A stretch of DNA of 64,000 nt from Sphingobacteriales bacterium (GTDB lineage Bacteria > Bacteroidota > Bacteroidia > Sphingobacteriales > Sphingobacteriaceae): assembly GCA_014763615.1 (NCBI GenBank), contig JACXVB010000014.1:1-64000 (forward strand), read 5' to 3'. The position numbers were made by a program, and so were the translations under genes. Position 1 is the first letter of the stretch, and every line of letters starts with the position of its first letter. The notes beneath the pieces are model-generated. The model saw only the letters and a program-made list of their open reading frames with translations. It searched no databases and had not been told where the DNA came from. Below, one piece after another: positions 9,531 through 18,643 of the stretch.

Positions 9531-10904
9531 CTATTTATTAGCAGTTTCAGTTGATGTAATCATCCAATCTTTTAAGGAATCACAATGATCATAATCCTTA
9601 TCAATCTTGATATAAGTAGATTTACGTTTTTTCTCGAACCACTCGCTTACCGTTTTATTCACCTTTTCTTGATAGGCTGCATCCTTAATTTTGGGTAAAT
9701 CTTGATCCAGATTTGCTTTATGCGGAGGTACTTTAGATTTCAAATAAAAGAAACGGTAACCTGTTTTACCGCGAGCATCTGTAAACAACTCTGGAGTAGA
9801 ATAAGTTCCAACCTTCATCGTGTCGATAGTTAGAAACACTTTAGGGTCTAATTTATCTGTTGGAATATGTGTTGTTCTGATGGATACATTTTCAGCATCT
9901 AACATCATTCCGCCATTATATTTGGTTTCATTATCATCTGAGTATAAAGATGCTGCATTAGAAAAATCTATTTTACCTGTTTTTACTTTGGTGTAAATAG
10001 AATCTATTTTAATTTTAGCTCTGTCTAAAGATGCTTGGGTGTTTTGCGGGATGATTAAAATATGCCTTACTTTTACTTGCTCGCCCTTTCTATCTATCAC
10101 TTGAAGGAAGTGAAAGCCAAACTCGGTTTCAAAAACAGGCGAAATTTCTCCTGGCTTTAATTTAAAAGCCCAAGCGGTAAACTCTTTGGCCATCGTATTT
10201 CGATCAAAAAAAGGCAACTCTCCACCCTCTCTGGCTGAACCTGGATCTTGAGAATATAGCCTCGCTAAAGTGGCAAAATTATCTCCAGATTTCACCCTCA
10301 ATCTCAAGGTTTCGGCTTTATCTTTATACACCTCTTTTTCTTTGTCTGTGAGTTGCGGATATACTACGATTGTTCCAATTTCAACTTCTGTGTTATACTC
10401 TGGAAGAGAATCTTTAGGAAAAGCTTTAAAAAAACGTTCTACTTCTAGCGGAGTTACTTCAACCTTTTCAGTGATTTTTACTTGCATTTTTTGAGCCACC
10501 AACTGCTCTCTAATTTCTGGTCGGATTTCATCTTTATATTGGATCAAAGATTTTCCTAAAAACTCCTCCAAACGATCTTGCCCCCCGGCTCTAGAAACCA
10601 TCATCCGCATTCTTCTATCGATCTCGTCATCCACATCTTCATCATTTACGGTAATAGAATCTAAAACAGCTTGTTGTGTCAATAATTTCTGACTCAACAT
10701 ATTTTCTAAAAATGCACATTTGGTATTCTCATCAGGCTTGTTACCTTGCATTAAATATTGTGCGTATTGTTGATCTATTTCTGATTTTAGAATGATATTA
10801 TCGCCCACTACAGCTACCACTTTATCAACCACCTTTTCCTGTGCAAATCCAACACCGCTTATCACACTTAGGAAAAGCCCCACTAAAACTGAAAATTTCT
10901 TCAT
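9531..10904 (-). CDS. SurA-like periplasmic peptidylprolyl isomerase/chaperone
   Basis: A 457-residue secreted protein (signal peptide ending in VGFAQ) with SurA architecture. An N-terminal chaperone region (DKVVAVVGDNIILKSEID, typical of SurA) is followed by two parvulin-type PpiC domains, at about residues 165-270 and 275-385; the second begins with VKVRHILI. SurA escorts outer-membrane beta-barrel proteins through the periplasm. It overlaps the preceding SurA_N-like lipoprotein gene by 4 bp (ATGA) and is followed at 2 bp by moxR, so the three form an operon. Confidence 0.93.
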   Translation of the reverse strand: MKKFSVLVGLFLSVISGVGFAQEKVVDKVVAVVGDNIILKSEIDQQYAQYLMQGNKPDENTKCAFLENMLSQKLLTQQAVLDSITVNDEDVDDEIDRRMRMMVSRAGGQDRLEEFLGKSLIQYKDEIRPEIREQLVAQKMQVKITEKVEVTPLEVERFFKAFPKDSLPEYNTEVEIGTIVVYPQLTDKEKEVYKDKAETLRLRVKSGDNFATLARLYSQDPGSAREGGELPFFDRNTMAKEFTAWAFKLKPGEISPVFETEFGFHFLQVIDRKGEQVKVRHILIIPQNTQASLDRAKIKIDSIYTKVKTGKIDFSNAASLYSDDNETKYNGGMMLDAENVSIRTTHIPTDKLDPKVFLTIDTMKVGTYSTPELFTDARGKTGYRFFYLKSKVPPHKANLDQDLPKIKDAAYQEKVNKTVSEWFEKKRKSTYIKIDKDYDHCDSLKDWMITSTETANK

Positions 10905-11761
10905 CTATCGTATATTTCTAATTCATTATTCTTTTGCGCTTCTTTAAAAACCTCTGTTTCCATATTTTTGATAAGCGCCAACTTCCGCTGATTTAAAATC
11001 AGGTTTTTAATATTATCTTTCTCAAAAACCAAAGGAGATAAACTATCTCTAAATCTCGAATCTCGCAAAATTATGAGATATAATGTATTATTCTCAGAAA
11101 TTTGAAAAATACGGTTCAGATTATTGTAATTATCTTCTCCAATTTTTGAAATCGGGAAGAGTTTTTCTAATTCATCAGTATAATGCCAAGCAGTATCCAT
11201 CAAAGAAAAATTAGGAGAATACTTAAAACAATATTTCTCTAACAAATCTTGATCTCGCAGATCTTTGGAGACAAACAACTTTTTCACCATATCCACCTTT
11301 GGCGCATTGGCGGGCAACTTAATGTATGATGCTTTTAAGATAGCTTTTTTAAGCTGAAAATTATCTTCATTAGCATCATAATAATCTTTTATTTCCTTCT
11401 CTGTTACAATAGTATCTAACTTTTGCCTCACCAATTCTTGCTCATACTGAAATCTGATTAAAGATTTTTTATAGTTGTCTAACTGTGTTTGGATATACTG
11501 ATTATCAATGTTTACGTTGCTTTCAGCCTGGTGCTGCATCACCTGCTCATGCTGCCATTGATCAATGAAGGCTTTCACAATGGATAAACTATCCTTACGA
11601 TGCGTATTTTTAGGTACCACGCCTTCCAAATCTTTCGGATAAAGGTATTTATCATAAGCTTTAGCTATCGGCTGCTCATCCTCTTTCTTAAAATAGCTAC
11701 AGGAAGTGAATAAAAATCCAACAAAAAAAATAAAGAGCAAATTTTTAGATTGATGCATCAT
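10901..11761 (-). CDS. SurA N-terminal-like lipoprotein
   Basis: A 286-residue lipoprotein: the signal peptide ends in the lipobox LFTSC. Its helical middle (IDQWQHEQVMQ, TEKEIKDYYDANEDNFQLKKA) resembles the chaperone half and the start of a PpiC-like domain of SurA-type proteins, but no complete isomerase domain is evident. It is probably a companion chaperone for outer-membrane protein folding. The frame is open to an ATG at 11803 with an AAAGG sequence before it. The ATG pair at 11761/11758 places the signal peptide properly and is preferred. It overlaps the downstream surA-like gene by 4 bp, which indicates translational coupling. Confidence 0.8.
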   Translation of the reverse strand: MMHQSKNLLFIFFVGFLFTSCSYFKKEDEQPIAKAYDKYLYPKDLEGVVPKNTHRKDSLSIVKAFIDQWQHEQVMQHQAESNVNIDNQYIQTQLDNYKKSLIRFQYEQELVRQKLDTIVTEKEIKDYYDANEDNFQLKKAILKASYIKLPANAPKVDMVKKLFVSKDLRDQDLLEKYCFKYSPNFSLMDTAWHYTDELEKLFPISKIGEDNYNNLNRIFQISENNTLYLIILRDSRFRDSLSPLVFEKDNIKNLILNQRKLALIKNMETEVFKEAQKNNELEIYDR

Positions 11762-11833
11762 GAATGCAACGAAAGTAAATCCTTTTTCGCGTAAATAAGA
11801 CATCCTTTAACTTTTTTTAACAAAAAAATCGGC

Positions 11834-11841
11834 TAAGTTTG
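11834..11841 (+). promoter_or_regulatory. -7 box before the psi-like gene
   Basis: TAAGTTTG matches TAnnTTTG and ends 4 bp before the ATG at 11846, so the transcript should start at or within a few bases of the start codon. A T-rich segment about 18 bp upstream could be the -33 region. Confidence 0.5.
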
Positions 11842-11845
11842 CATC

Positions 11846-12391
11846 ATGAGTTCGCTTCAAACTGATGATTTAATAGCCCTAAGTTTACTAATAAACGAGG
11901 ATATTTATGTTTTAAAAGACGAAGAAACCGAAAAAAAATCACCCGAAACCTCTATTAAAACTGTAGAAACTGCCCAAATAGAGGAGGTTAAACCTGCCCC
12001 AATACCTCAGAAAACTTTTGATTATCTAGGAGATAACAATAAATATATTTTGATTGTGGTTAAAGAGGCTTCCGCCGATTTCTTAACACCGCCAGATTTG
12101 ACTTTCTTATTAAAAATACTGGTCGCCAAAAAATTAGAACTGAGCGATGTAGCCATCATCAATATCGAAAAAATTACTGCTCCAAATTTTGATGATTTAA
12201 AGAATTTCTTCGCCTTTAACAAAATCATCACTTTCGGCATTAATCCACAACTACTCCACATTACAGGAGCAGTCGCTAACAAAAAATCAATCTTTAAAGA
12301 GATTCCCATTTTAGGAACTTGGGATTTACAAAAACTACAAGCCGATAAAAGTAAAAAGGCTATTTTTTGGGAAGAGCTTAAAAATTTCTAA
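11846..12391 (+). CDS. conserved protein, possible DNA polymerase III psi (HolD)-like
   Basis: A 181-residue cytoplasmic protein with an acidic, Pro-rich N-terminal third and a folded part from about residue 62. I see a pattern like the HolD psi subunit: a strand (YILIVVKEA), a helix ([24 protein letters not shown]), a central strand (IITFGI), a short domain exit ([17 protein letters not shown]) and a final [12 protein letters not shown] helix. The last two mirror the ends of proteobacterial HolD, where an LG...L.AxPxxKxxLW pattern closes the protein. This is structure-pattern inference, not family recognition. The stop codon overlaps the rdgB start by 1 bp, so it is co-translated with a nucleotide-pool hygiene enzyme. 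Confidence 0.55.
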   Translation: MSSLQTDDLIALSLLINEDIYVLKDEETEKKSPETSIKTVETAQIEEVKPAPIPQKTFDYLGDNNKYILIVVKEASADFLTPPDLTFLLKILVAKKLELSDVAIINIEKITAPNFDDLKNFFAFNKIITFGINPQLLHITGAVANKKSIFKEIPILGTWDLQKLQADKSKKAIFWEELKNF

Positions 12392-12969
12392 TGAAACACC
12401 AACTCGTTTTTGCCACCAATAACCTTCATAAACTTGCAGAAGTTCAATCTAAAGTTGCAGATCAATTTAAAATTGTAAGTCTTGCAGAGATAGGTTGCCA
12501 CGAAGATATTGCCGAAAGTGGCACCACTTTAGAAGAAAATGCTTCAATTAAAAGTCGGTACATCCATAAAAATTACCAAACTAATTGCTTTGCGGATGAT
12601 ACCGGTTTAGAGATTGAAGCTTTAAATAATGAACCTGGCGTTTATTCTGCCAGATATTCTGGAAGCAGAGATTTTAACGAGAATATGGATTTAGTTTTAG
12701 CCAAAATGCAAGGAAAAACGAATCGAAAAGCGAGGTTTAGAACGGTAATTTCGTTGATTTTAGCCGATAAAGAATACCTATTTGAAGGCATCGTAAACGG
12801 TACTATCAGAACCGAAAAAAGTGGTTTTACAGGTTTTGGTTACGACCCCATTTTTGAACCCGAAGGTTACAATATCACTTTTGCGGAAATGGATTTGGAA
12901 GAGAAAAATAAAATCAGCCACCGCGGAATTGCCATTTCAAAACTGATTGAATTCTTAAAATCCATCTAA
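12391..12969 (+). CDS. rdgB: non-canonical purine NTP pyrophosphatase (RdgB/HAM1)
   Basis: Hydrolyses dITP, ITP and XTP to the monophosphate plus pyrophosphate, keeping deaminated purines out of DNA. The 192-residue protein shows the family signatures: [13 protein letters not shown] at the N-terminus, [12 protein letters not shown] with [18 protein letters not shown] and SHRGIA. Length is typical. It overlaps the upstream psi-like gene by 1 bp and converges with the OstA-like gene, leaving only 1 bp between their ends. Confidence 0.97.
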   Translation: MKHQLVFATNNLHKLAEVQSKVADQFKIVSLAEIGCHEDIAESGTTLEENASIKSRYIHKNYQTNCFADDTGLEIEALNNEPGVYSARYSGSRDFNENMDLVLAKMQGKTNRKARFRTVISLILADKEYLFEGIVNGTIRTEKSGFTGFGYDPIFEPEGYNITFAEMDLEEKNKISHRGIAISKLIEFLKSI

Positions 12970-12970
12970 A

Positions 12971-14986
12971 TTATTGCGCCTTTTTAGGGATTAAAGCTGG
13001 TTTTGCCTGCTTCACTTTATCTTTAATTTTAGGCTTCTTTTTAGGTTTATCTTTCGCACCAGCCTTTGGCAAAAGCTTGAGATTTGGAATAATATCTTCT
13101 TTTGATTTTGGACGTTCTTTGGGCTTCCAATTAAAATTTGGAAGTGTTTTCAATTCCTCAGTGATTTTAGCAAGCGGATAGTAATGATGCTCTGGCTTTC
13201 TAATGAAGGTGATATCCATCAAACTATCGTTTCTAAAATTGATGCGCATTCTTGCGGCTATGGATCGCATCATGCCGTCTTCGCCGGAACTATCAGAAGG
13301 GAAATAAATACTTTCGGCATTGCCGTTTACATAAATCACATCCAGTTTATCATTCTTGAAATAACCTTTCATCAGTTTACCAGCAACTTGATTATATTTT
13401 GTTGAATCCTTTTCCGTATTAACCACGATAGCATTTCGAATTAAATCTACATGATCCATCTTCTTATTTTTCATTTGCAGATACATCGTATCAGCAGAAA
13501 GTTGGCTTCCTTGCGCCCATATAATAGGTTTTTGATAAATCCGAAGCACAGAATCTCCATAACTAAAAAATGCAGAATCGGCTTTGCCTTGTAAATCTGA
13601 TTTAAATATTTTCACATTTTTATACGCACTCACAATCCTGATTTTTGTGGTGTCGGTTGCCTCAGCGGGTAAAGTGTCTAACAGTATTTTTATCTCCTTC
13701 TTTTTAGCATATACTGCCGCAACCTTTAAAACACTAGCATCCTGAATCTGCAATTTTGGGACGGGTAATTTTTCTTTGGGAGCCTTATTTACCACACTAA
13801 CTCCAATAGGTCCTGGGATGGTATCTAATTTCTCCAACACCGGTTTGGCTTTAATGCTATCCTTCAAAATTATTTTCGGTGGTATGGAATCCAACTTTAA
13901 TGAATCATTTTGAAGACTGTCTTTCTTAATCGGTATTCTACTGGAAGAATCTTGCTTTAGGGTTTTGATGGGCTTCAAAACCAGTTTTGAAGCCGAACTA
14001 TCTTTAGCTAACCATTTAGGATGTTGCAAATCATAGAGTTGAGATTTGCTCACCACTCTACTTTTTAAAGTATCAGCAGTTATCCAAATTGAATCCTTCT
14101 TCACAGAATCCTTCTCAGTCGTCAGAATCACATAAGCGTTTTGAGTCACCTCAATACTTTCATCGCTTTTGTGATAAATTCCTAAATCGCCTCTCAGCTC
14201 TACTTTTTGAGCTGTATCTCTAAAAACGATATTCTTTTTTGCTCTACCAAAACCTTTTTTTCCATCGTAAAACAAGCTATCACCTTTTAAGCTCTTGGAG
14301 TTTTGAGTATATAAATTATTTTTTCCGAAAGCCGCCTGATCGTTTACGGTATTATATTTCCCATTCTCGGTATAAAGTGTATCTGTTTTACCATAGATAT
14401 GCGTTGGACCAAAGAAATAAGCAATTTTTGATAAAGTATTGTACTTTAAAGTATCAGATTTGATCAAAACTTCTGGCGATTTCACCACCACATTGTACCT
14501 AAAAAAAGCGTCCTTGGTTTCTGTATAATAGTAACCGTTTTGGCTGGTCAAAGTATTCTTATCATTCACAATTTTACCACCATTATAATACCTTCCGAGC
14601 TTTGTACCTAGATTATAATCCAAATCATTAGTGGTTAAAACCGCCTGATTATCGGTTAACTTTACATTGTTTTTTAAGATGGCTAGCTTGGTATTACCAT
14701 CATAATTTAAATGATCTGAATAAATATTTACCGTATCTGCTTGGTTGATGTGCACATGCCCGAAAGCTTCAAACCCATTTCTTTGGATGTAGAAATAGGC
14801 ACTGTCACAAGTTAAAGTGGCATTATCTTGCTGAAAAATAGGATTAATCACTTTATTAGTGTTTTCTCCATTTCTTTTTAAACCAATAAAAGAGTCTGAT
14901 TTTACTAGATTTATTTTGGTAACTTTTTGCGCATTAGAAAAAAATGCAGAAAGAATTAAAAAAAGAAACAGAATATATTTTCTCAC
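12971..14986 (-). CDS. OstA/LptA-like lipopolysaccharide transport protein
   Basis: A 671-residue secreted protein with a signal peptide (ends FFSNAQ). It has a long N-terminal beta-rich region of OstA/LptA type: repeated short strands such as ATLTCDSAYFYI, VNIYSDHLNYDG and AVLTTNDLDYNLG, each around a D-x-L/A-Y core. These form the beta-jellyroll seen in periplasmic LPS carriers (residues about 20-320). A Lys/Pro/Ser-rich linker (about 325-420) precedes a second OstA-like block. The C-terminus is strongly basic (KPKKKPKIKDK). The start is GTG at 14984-14986, supported by the signal peptide and by a -7 box 4 bp upstream. Probable role: moving lipopolysaccharide to the outer membrane. Confidence 0.85.
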   Translation of the reverse strand: MRKYILFLFLILSAFFSNAQKVTKINLVKSDSFIGLKRNGENTNKVINPIFQQDNATLTCDSAYFYIQRNGFEAFGHVHINQADTVNIYSDHLNYDGNTKLAILKNNVKLTDNQAVLTTNDLDYNLGTKLGRYYNGGKIVNDKNTLTSQNGYYYTETKDAFFRYNVVVKSPEVLIKSDTLKYNTLSKIAYFFGPTHIYGKTDTLYTENGKYNTVNDQAAFGKNNLYTQNSKSLKGDSLFYDGKKGFGRAKKNIVFRDTAQKVELRGDLGIYHKSDESIEVTQNAYVILTTEKDSVKKDSIWITADTLKSRVVSKSQLYDLQHPKWLAKDSSASKLVLKPIKTLKQDSSSRIPIKKDSLQNDSLKLDSIPPKIILKDSIKAKPVLEKLDTIPGPIGVSVVNKAPKEKLPVPKLQIQDASVLKVAAVYAKKKEIKILLDTLPAEATDTTKIRIVSAYKNVKIFKSDLQGKADSAFFSYGDSVLRIYQKPIIWAQGSQLSADTMYLQMKNKKMDHVDLIRNAIVVNTEKDSTKYNQVAGKLMKGYFKNDKLDVIYVNGNAESIYFPSDSSGEDGMMRSIAARMRINFRNDSLMDITFIRKPEHHYYPLAKITEELKTLPNFNWKPKERPKSKEDIIPNLKLLPKAGAKDKPKKKPKIKDKVKQAKPALIPKKAQ

Positions 14987-14990
14987 GCAG

Positions 14991-14998
14991 CAAAATTA
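14991..14998 (-). promoter_or_regulatory. -7 box for the OstA-like gene
   Basis: On the minus strand this reads TAATTTTG, a perfect TAnnTTTG, ending 4 bp before the GTG start at 14986. The -33 element is not obvious. Together with the divergent tilS box it fills the 50-bp intergenic space. Confidence 0.55.
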
Positions 14999-15000
14999 GT

Positions 15001-15032
15001 TTTTTGGTAACGATTTTAAACGGTTAATTTTG
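15001..15032 (+). promoter_or_regulatory. promoter of tilS
   Basis: A -33 element TTTG (15003-15006) and a -7 element TAATTTTG (15025-15032) are separated by 18 bp, a good Bacteroidota promoter. The -7 box ends only 4 bp before the tilS ATG, predicting a leaderless mRNA. Confidence 0.65.
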
Positions 15033-15036
15033 ATTG

Positions 15037-16386
15037 ATGTTATTACCGTTACAACAGTTTAAAGATTTCATCCAATCTCATGCCTTATTTGAGCCGCAAG
15101 ATAAAATTTTACTTGCGGTTAGTGGAGGAAAAGATTCGGTAGCGATGACGCAGCTTTTTGCCGATGCTGGTTTCTTTTTTGGTATTGCGCACTGTAATTT
15201 TAATTTACGAGGAAAAGAGTCTATCCGCGATCAGGAATTTGTTAAAAACCTCGCAGAAAAACTAGGTGTCAATTTTCATCTAGAAAATTTTGAGACTGAG
15301 ATTTATGCCCGTGAACATAAAATCAGCATCCAAATGGCTGCCCGAGATCTGAGATATGCTTTTTTCAAACAAATAAAAGCACAATTCAACTATCAAAAAA
15401 TCGCCATTGCGCATCATCAAAATGATGCCATGGAAACGGTGCTGCTTAACTTAATCAGAGGTACGGGCATTGCTGGTTTGCATGGGATTAAACCCATAAG
15501 AGAAGACATTATTAGGCCTTTAATGTGTTTTAACAGTGCCGCTATTGACGAAATGATTGCCGAAAATGATTTTGATTATGTAGAAGATAGCTCCAACGCT
15601 TCAAACAAATACATGAGAAATAAAATCAGGTTGGATATTTTGCCTGAAATGAAAAAGCTCAATCCGTCTTTAGAAGATACTTTCAGGAAGAATTTAGAAT
15701 ATTTCAGCGATTTAGAAGATTTCCTCAACTTACAAATCAAACAACTAAAAGTTCAAATTTTTGAGCAAGGAGATCATCAAATTACCCTAGAAATTGAGGC
15801 TATAAAAAAATTGGAACCCAAAAAATTCCTACTTTTTGAATTGCTCAAAGAATTTAATTTCAACCTCACCACCATCGAAAATATTCTTAAAAGTTTAGAT
15901 GGAATTTCTGGAAAAATCTTTTTCTCTGAAACCCATCAAATAGTTTTAGACCGAGAAAAACTACTGATTACTAAAAGGCAGAATGAAATTTTTAGAGCAC
16001 AACAGATTATTGAAGGGCAAAATCTCATCAATTTTAATCATTCTTCTATCTTCATCAATCACATAAATGATATTCCAAATAATTTAAAAACAGATGCTAA
16101 TTCCATTTACATTGATGCAACAGCACTCATCTATCCTTTAAAATTGAGAGTTTGGCAAGAAGGCGACCGGTTTCAACCTTTTGGAATGCGAGGAGAAAAG
16201 AAAATCAGTGATTTTTTAATTGCTGAAAAAGTTCCCGTTTCTCAAAAAAAGCAAATTCCTATCTTGATCAACGGTGATGGAAAAGTAATTTGGGTATGTG
16301 GCTTAAGAGCCGACGATAGATTTAAAGTAAAACCAAACACCGAAAAAATAATTATCTTAGAGTTGAAGAAAAAAGAACATGACTGA
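15037..16386 (+). CDS. tilS: tRNA(Ile)-lysidine synthetase
   Basis: Converts the wobble cytidine of tRNA-Ile(CAU) to lysidine, using ATP and lysine, so that it reads AUA codons. The 449-residue protein begins with the PP-loop ATPase motif AVSGGKDSVAM (about residues 30-40), then AHCNFNLRG, IAIAHHQNDAMETVLLNLIRGTG and the RPLM segment of the N-terminal domain. The C-terminal TilS domain carries WQEGDRFQPFGMRGEKKISDF. An in-frame TTG directly precedes the ATG at 15037; the ATG is chosen. The 3' end overlaps the next gene by 8 bp. Confidence 0.97.
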   Translation: MLLPLQQFKDFIQSHALFEPQDKILLAVSGGKDSVAMTQLFADAGFFFGIAHCNFNLRGKESIRDQEFVKNLAEKLGVNFHLENFETEIYAREHKISIQMAARDLRYAFFKQIKAQFNYQKIAIAHHQNDAMETVLLNLIRGTGIAGLHGIKPIREDIIRPLMCFNSAAIDEMIAENDFDYVEDSSNASNKYMRNKIRLDILPEMKKLNPSLEDTFRKNLEYFSDLEDFLNLQIKQLKVQIFEQGDHQITLEIEAIKKLEPKKFLLFELLKEFNFNLTTIENILKSLDGISGKIFFSETHQIVLDREKLLITKRQNEIFRAQQIIEGQNLINFNHSSIFINHINDIPNNLKTDANSIYIDATALIYPLKLRVWQEGDRFQPFGMRGEKKISDFLIAEKVPVSQKKQIPILINGDGKVIWVCGLRADDRFKVKPNTEKIIILELKKKEHD

Positions 16387-16861
16387 GCAATATCCATTCC
16401 ATGAAAAACAGTATCTAGGCAGAGATTATAATTTCATCAGCATCAGAATGGTGATGGCAATTTTTTGTTTTATCGCTTATTACTTAACAGAAAACAGAGA
16501 GCGCAATGGCGATTTACTGCTTTTGGTAGGTTGCGGTATTTTATTTATCAGTGTGTTGATGCTTTTTCTGTTGCACTACAGAACGATTGTTAATAATAAA
16601 TCGGTAATATTAAATGGTTTGTGGACTACACGCTTAGTTAAAATCGATTTGAATAGCATTGTGAAAGTAGAAAAAGGAAAATACAGCAGCTATTTTTTAA
16701 ATAATCCTGTTTACAATCTTCATAGAAATGGCACCATTAGATTTTATGCCGGGGGTAAAGATGCCATCAAATTAACGGATAGAGACGGTTTAACCTATAT
16801 CATCGGGACACAGAGAATTTCTGAATTGTACGATGCCATAAAAAATGAAATGAAGAAATAA
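16379..16861 (+). CDS. membrane protein with PH-like domain
   Basis: A 160-residue protein with two adjacent hydrophobic helices (about residues 22-40 and 47-66), followed by a soluble beta-rich C-terminal region. In that region a run of strands (VNNKSVILNGLW, LVKIDLNSIVKVEKG, IRFYAGGKDAIKLTD) and a closing helix (ISELYDAIKNEM) look like a bacterial PH-type domain. No enzymatic motif is present. It overlaps tilS by 8 bp and therefore depends on it for translation, although a functional link is not evident. Confidence 0.7.
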   Translation: MTEQYPFHEKQYLGRDYNFISIRMVMAIFCFIAYYLTENRERNGDLLLLVGCGILFISVLMLFLLHYRTIVNNKSVILNGLWTTRLVKIDLNSIVKVEKGKYSSYFLNNPVYNLHRNGTIRFYAGGKDAIKLTDRDGLTYIIGTQRISELYDAIKNEMKK

Positions 16862-16890
16862 TATTTGATTTCAATTCTCAATAAACAAAA

Positions 16891-16914
16891 AAGGATAGCG
16901 AAATAGCTATCCTT
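16891..16914 (-). terminator. intrinsic terminator after the TPR gene
   Basis: Perfect 9-bp stem AAGGATAGC / GCTATCCTT with a 6-nt loop. Read on the minus strand it is followed by TTTTTTG, so it mainly ends the minus-strand TPR gene; it may also stop plus-strand readthrough. Confidence 0.8.
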
Positions 16915-16935
16915 CTTGAATGTAGGTCTTATTTT

Positions 16936-18621
16936 TTATGATTTTGTACCTTTCAAAGCTGTAATGGCATCCTTAAGCTGTTGACTATCCGGAGACAACA
17001 CTAAAGCTTTATTAAAGTAATCCAACGCTTTAGTAGTATCTGTTTTAATATAAAAGGCGCCCAAGTAAGAATAAGCCTCCACTAAATTACCTTTATCTCT
17101 ATCTGTTAATTTAGTTTGGTCTTTAGCAAGGGTAATCTCTACAAACTTTTCAAATGCGTCTCTAACTTTTGCATTATCACTTACGGGGTTTAAATAAGAT
17201 TCCACTCTACCTACAAACAAATAAGCATCAGCATTATTAGCTTTAACGGCAACGTAAGTGAAAGCGCTATCAGCTTTTAAAAGAGTATTTTTAATCTCTA
17301 CTGAGTCTGTTGAATTTTCTCTTACTAAATTAGCGTAATGGAAATAGTTAGAATATCCATAGTAAAACCAATCTGTGTATGAAGCCTTAGGTAATAAAGT
17401 TAATTTACCGAAGTATTTTGCAGCATCACCATATTTTTTGCTCTTAAAATAAGTCATGGCTATGGTATTCAATACTTCTGTATTGGTGGTATCTAAATTA
17501 TAACCTTTGATAAAATTTAAAATTGCTAAAGAATCTTGTTTTTCGTTATGATAAGCCTTACCTAAATTTAAGTAATCATCAGGAATTAATCTTTTTGGAT
17601 CAACCGAAGAAATGAAATTATTCAATGCTTCAATAGCCGTATCATTATCTCCATTTTCCAATGCACCATATCCACGGAATCTTTTTGCTAAAATATACTC
17701 TTGATTAAAAGTAGGCTGGTTGATAAATTCTGTTGCAGCCTTTTCTAAAGTTGCAAAATCTTTAGCATTGAATAAGAAGATTAAATATCTGTATCGAGAA
17801 TCTGTTGATCTGTCTGTTAAATCTAAATATCTAGAATAATTAGTTTTAGCCATAGACAAAAGCTCGGCTTGTCTGTTTGGTACTGTTGAAGCCCAACGAT
17901 AATAGTTCTCTGCCAAAGCTCTGTAAGCTGGGCCAAAATTAGGATCTTTTGCTATTACTCCTTTTAACGTTGACTCTGCTAACTCGAAGTTGAACGCTTG
18001 TGTCCAGATTTCACCGATACTTACCTCAACACCTAAAAGATTATCTTTTAGATTCAAAGCTCTTTGATACTGCGCTACAGCTTCGCTGTTTTTCTTTTGA
18101 AACTTGTAAGCATTTCCCATCGCAATGTGTAATTCAGGATTCGTTTCACCAAATTCCATTGCCTTATTAAACCACTCAAAAGCTTTATCTAAATCTCTCG
18201 ACGGTTCATAAGTATATGCTTTTCCTATATAGATATATTGTTCGTAATCTTTTTTACGCATACCTTCAGTAGCTTTTGCAAAATTAGCTTGTGCTGCTGC
18301 TGCGTTTTTATGAAACAGATCAACGGTACCTAAACCAATATAGTTTAACATATATTTACCTTTTTCATCTGCTTTAATACCCTTATCAAAGATGATTTTC
18401 GCAGAATCAGGTTGGTTTAAAGTCAAATACAACTCCCCAAAATGGAAAAAATTCTCAGGTGTTGGTTCAATCTTTACCAAATTGTTAAACATTACCTTGG
18501 CCTTTTGGTACTGCTCTGCAGTTATGGCCTTCTGTGCGTCTTCTAAACTTTGCGCATTGGTCATAGAAGCCATGAATAAGAGACCCATGGACAACATCGC
18601 TATTTTCTTACTTACATTCAT
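16936..18621 (-). CDS. periplasmic TPR-repeat protein
   Basis: A 561-residue exported protein (signal peptide ending SMTNAQ) made almost entirely of tetratricopeptide repeats. Repeat cores are seen throughout, for example in AFEWFNKAMEFG, AVAQYQRALNLK and ALDYFNKALVLSP, with the usual W/L-G-Y-A-P spacing. TPR arrays are protein-binding scaffolds. It is the last gene after exbB-exbD-exbD-tonB and the PstS-like lipoprotein gene, 22 bp from the latter. This fits the gene order I know from Bacteroidota and suggests a periplasmic partner of that transducer system. Its binding partner cannot be told from sequence. Confidence 0.85.
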   Translation of the reverse strand: MNVSKKIAMLSMGLLFMASMTNAQSLEDAQKAITAEQYQKAKVMFNNLVKIEPTPENFFHFGELYLTLNQPDSAKIIFDKGIKADEKGKYMLNYIGLGTVDLFHKNAAAAQANFAKATEGMRKKDYEQYIYIGKAYTYEPSRDLDKAFEWFNKAMEFGETNPELHIAMGNAYKFQKKNSEAVAQYQRALNLKDNLLGVEVSIGEIWTQAFNFELAESTLKGVIAKDPNFGPAYRALAENYYRWASTVPNRQAELLSMAKTNYSRYLDLTDRSTDSRYRYLIFLFNAKDFATLEKAATEFINQPTFNQEYILAKRFRGYGALENGDNDTAIEALNNFISSVDPKRLIPDDYLNLGKAYHNEKQDSLAILNFIKGYNLDTTNTEVLNTIAMTYFKSKKYGDAAKYFGKLTLLPKASYTDWFYYGYSNYFHYANLVRENSTDSVEIKNTLLKADSAFTYVAVKANNADAYLFVGRVESYLNPVSDNAKVRDAFEKFVEITLAKDQTKLTDRDKGNLVEAYSYLGAFYIKTDTTKALDYFNKALVLSPDSQQLKDAITALKGTKS

Positions 18622-18643
18622 AACTCCAATTATATAAAAAAAT

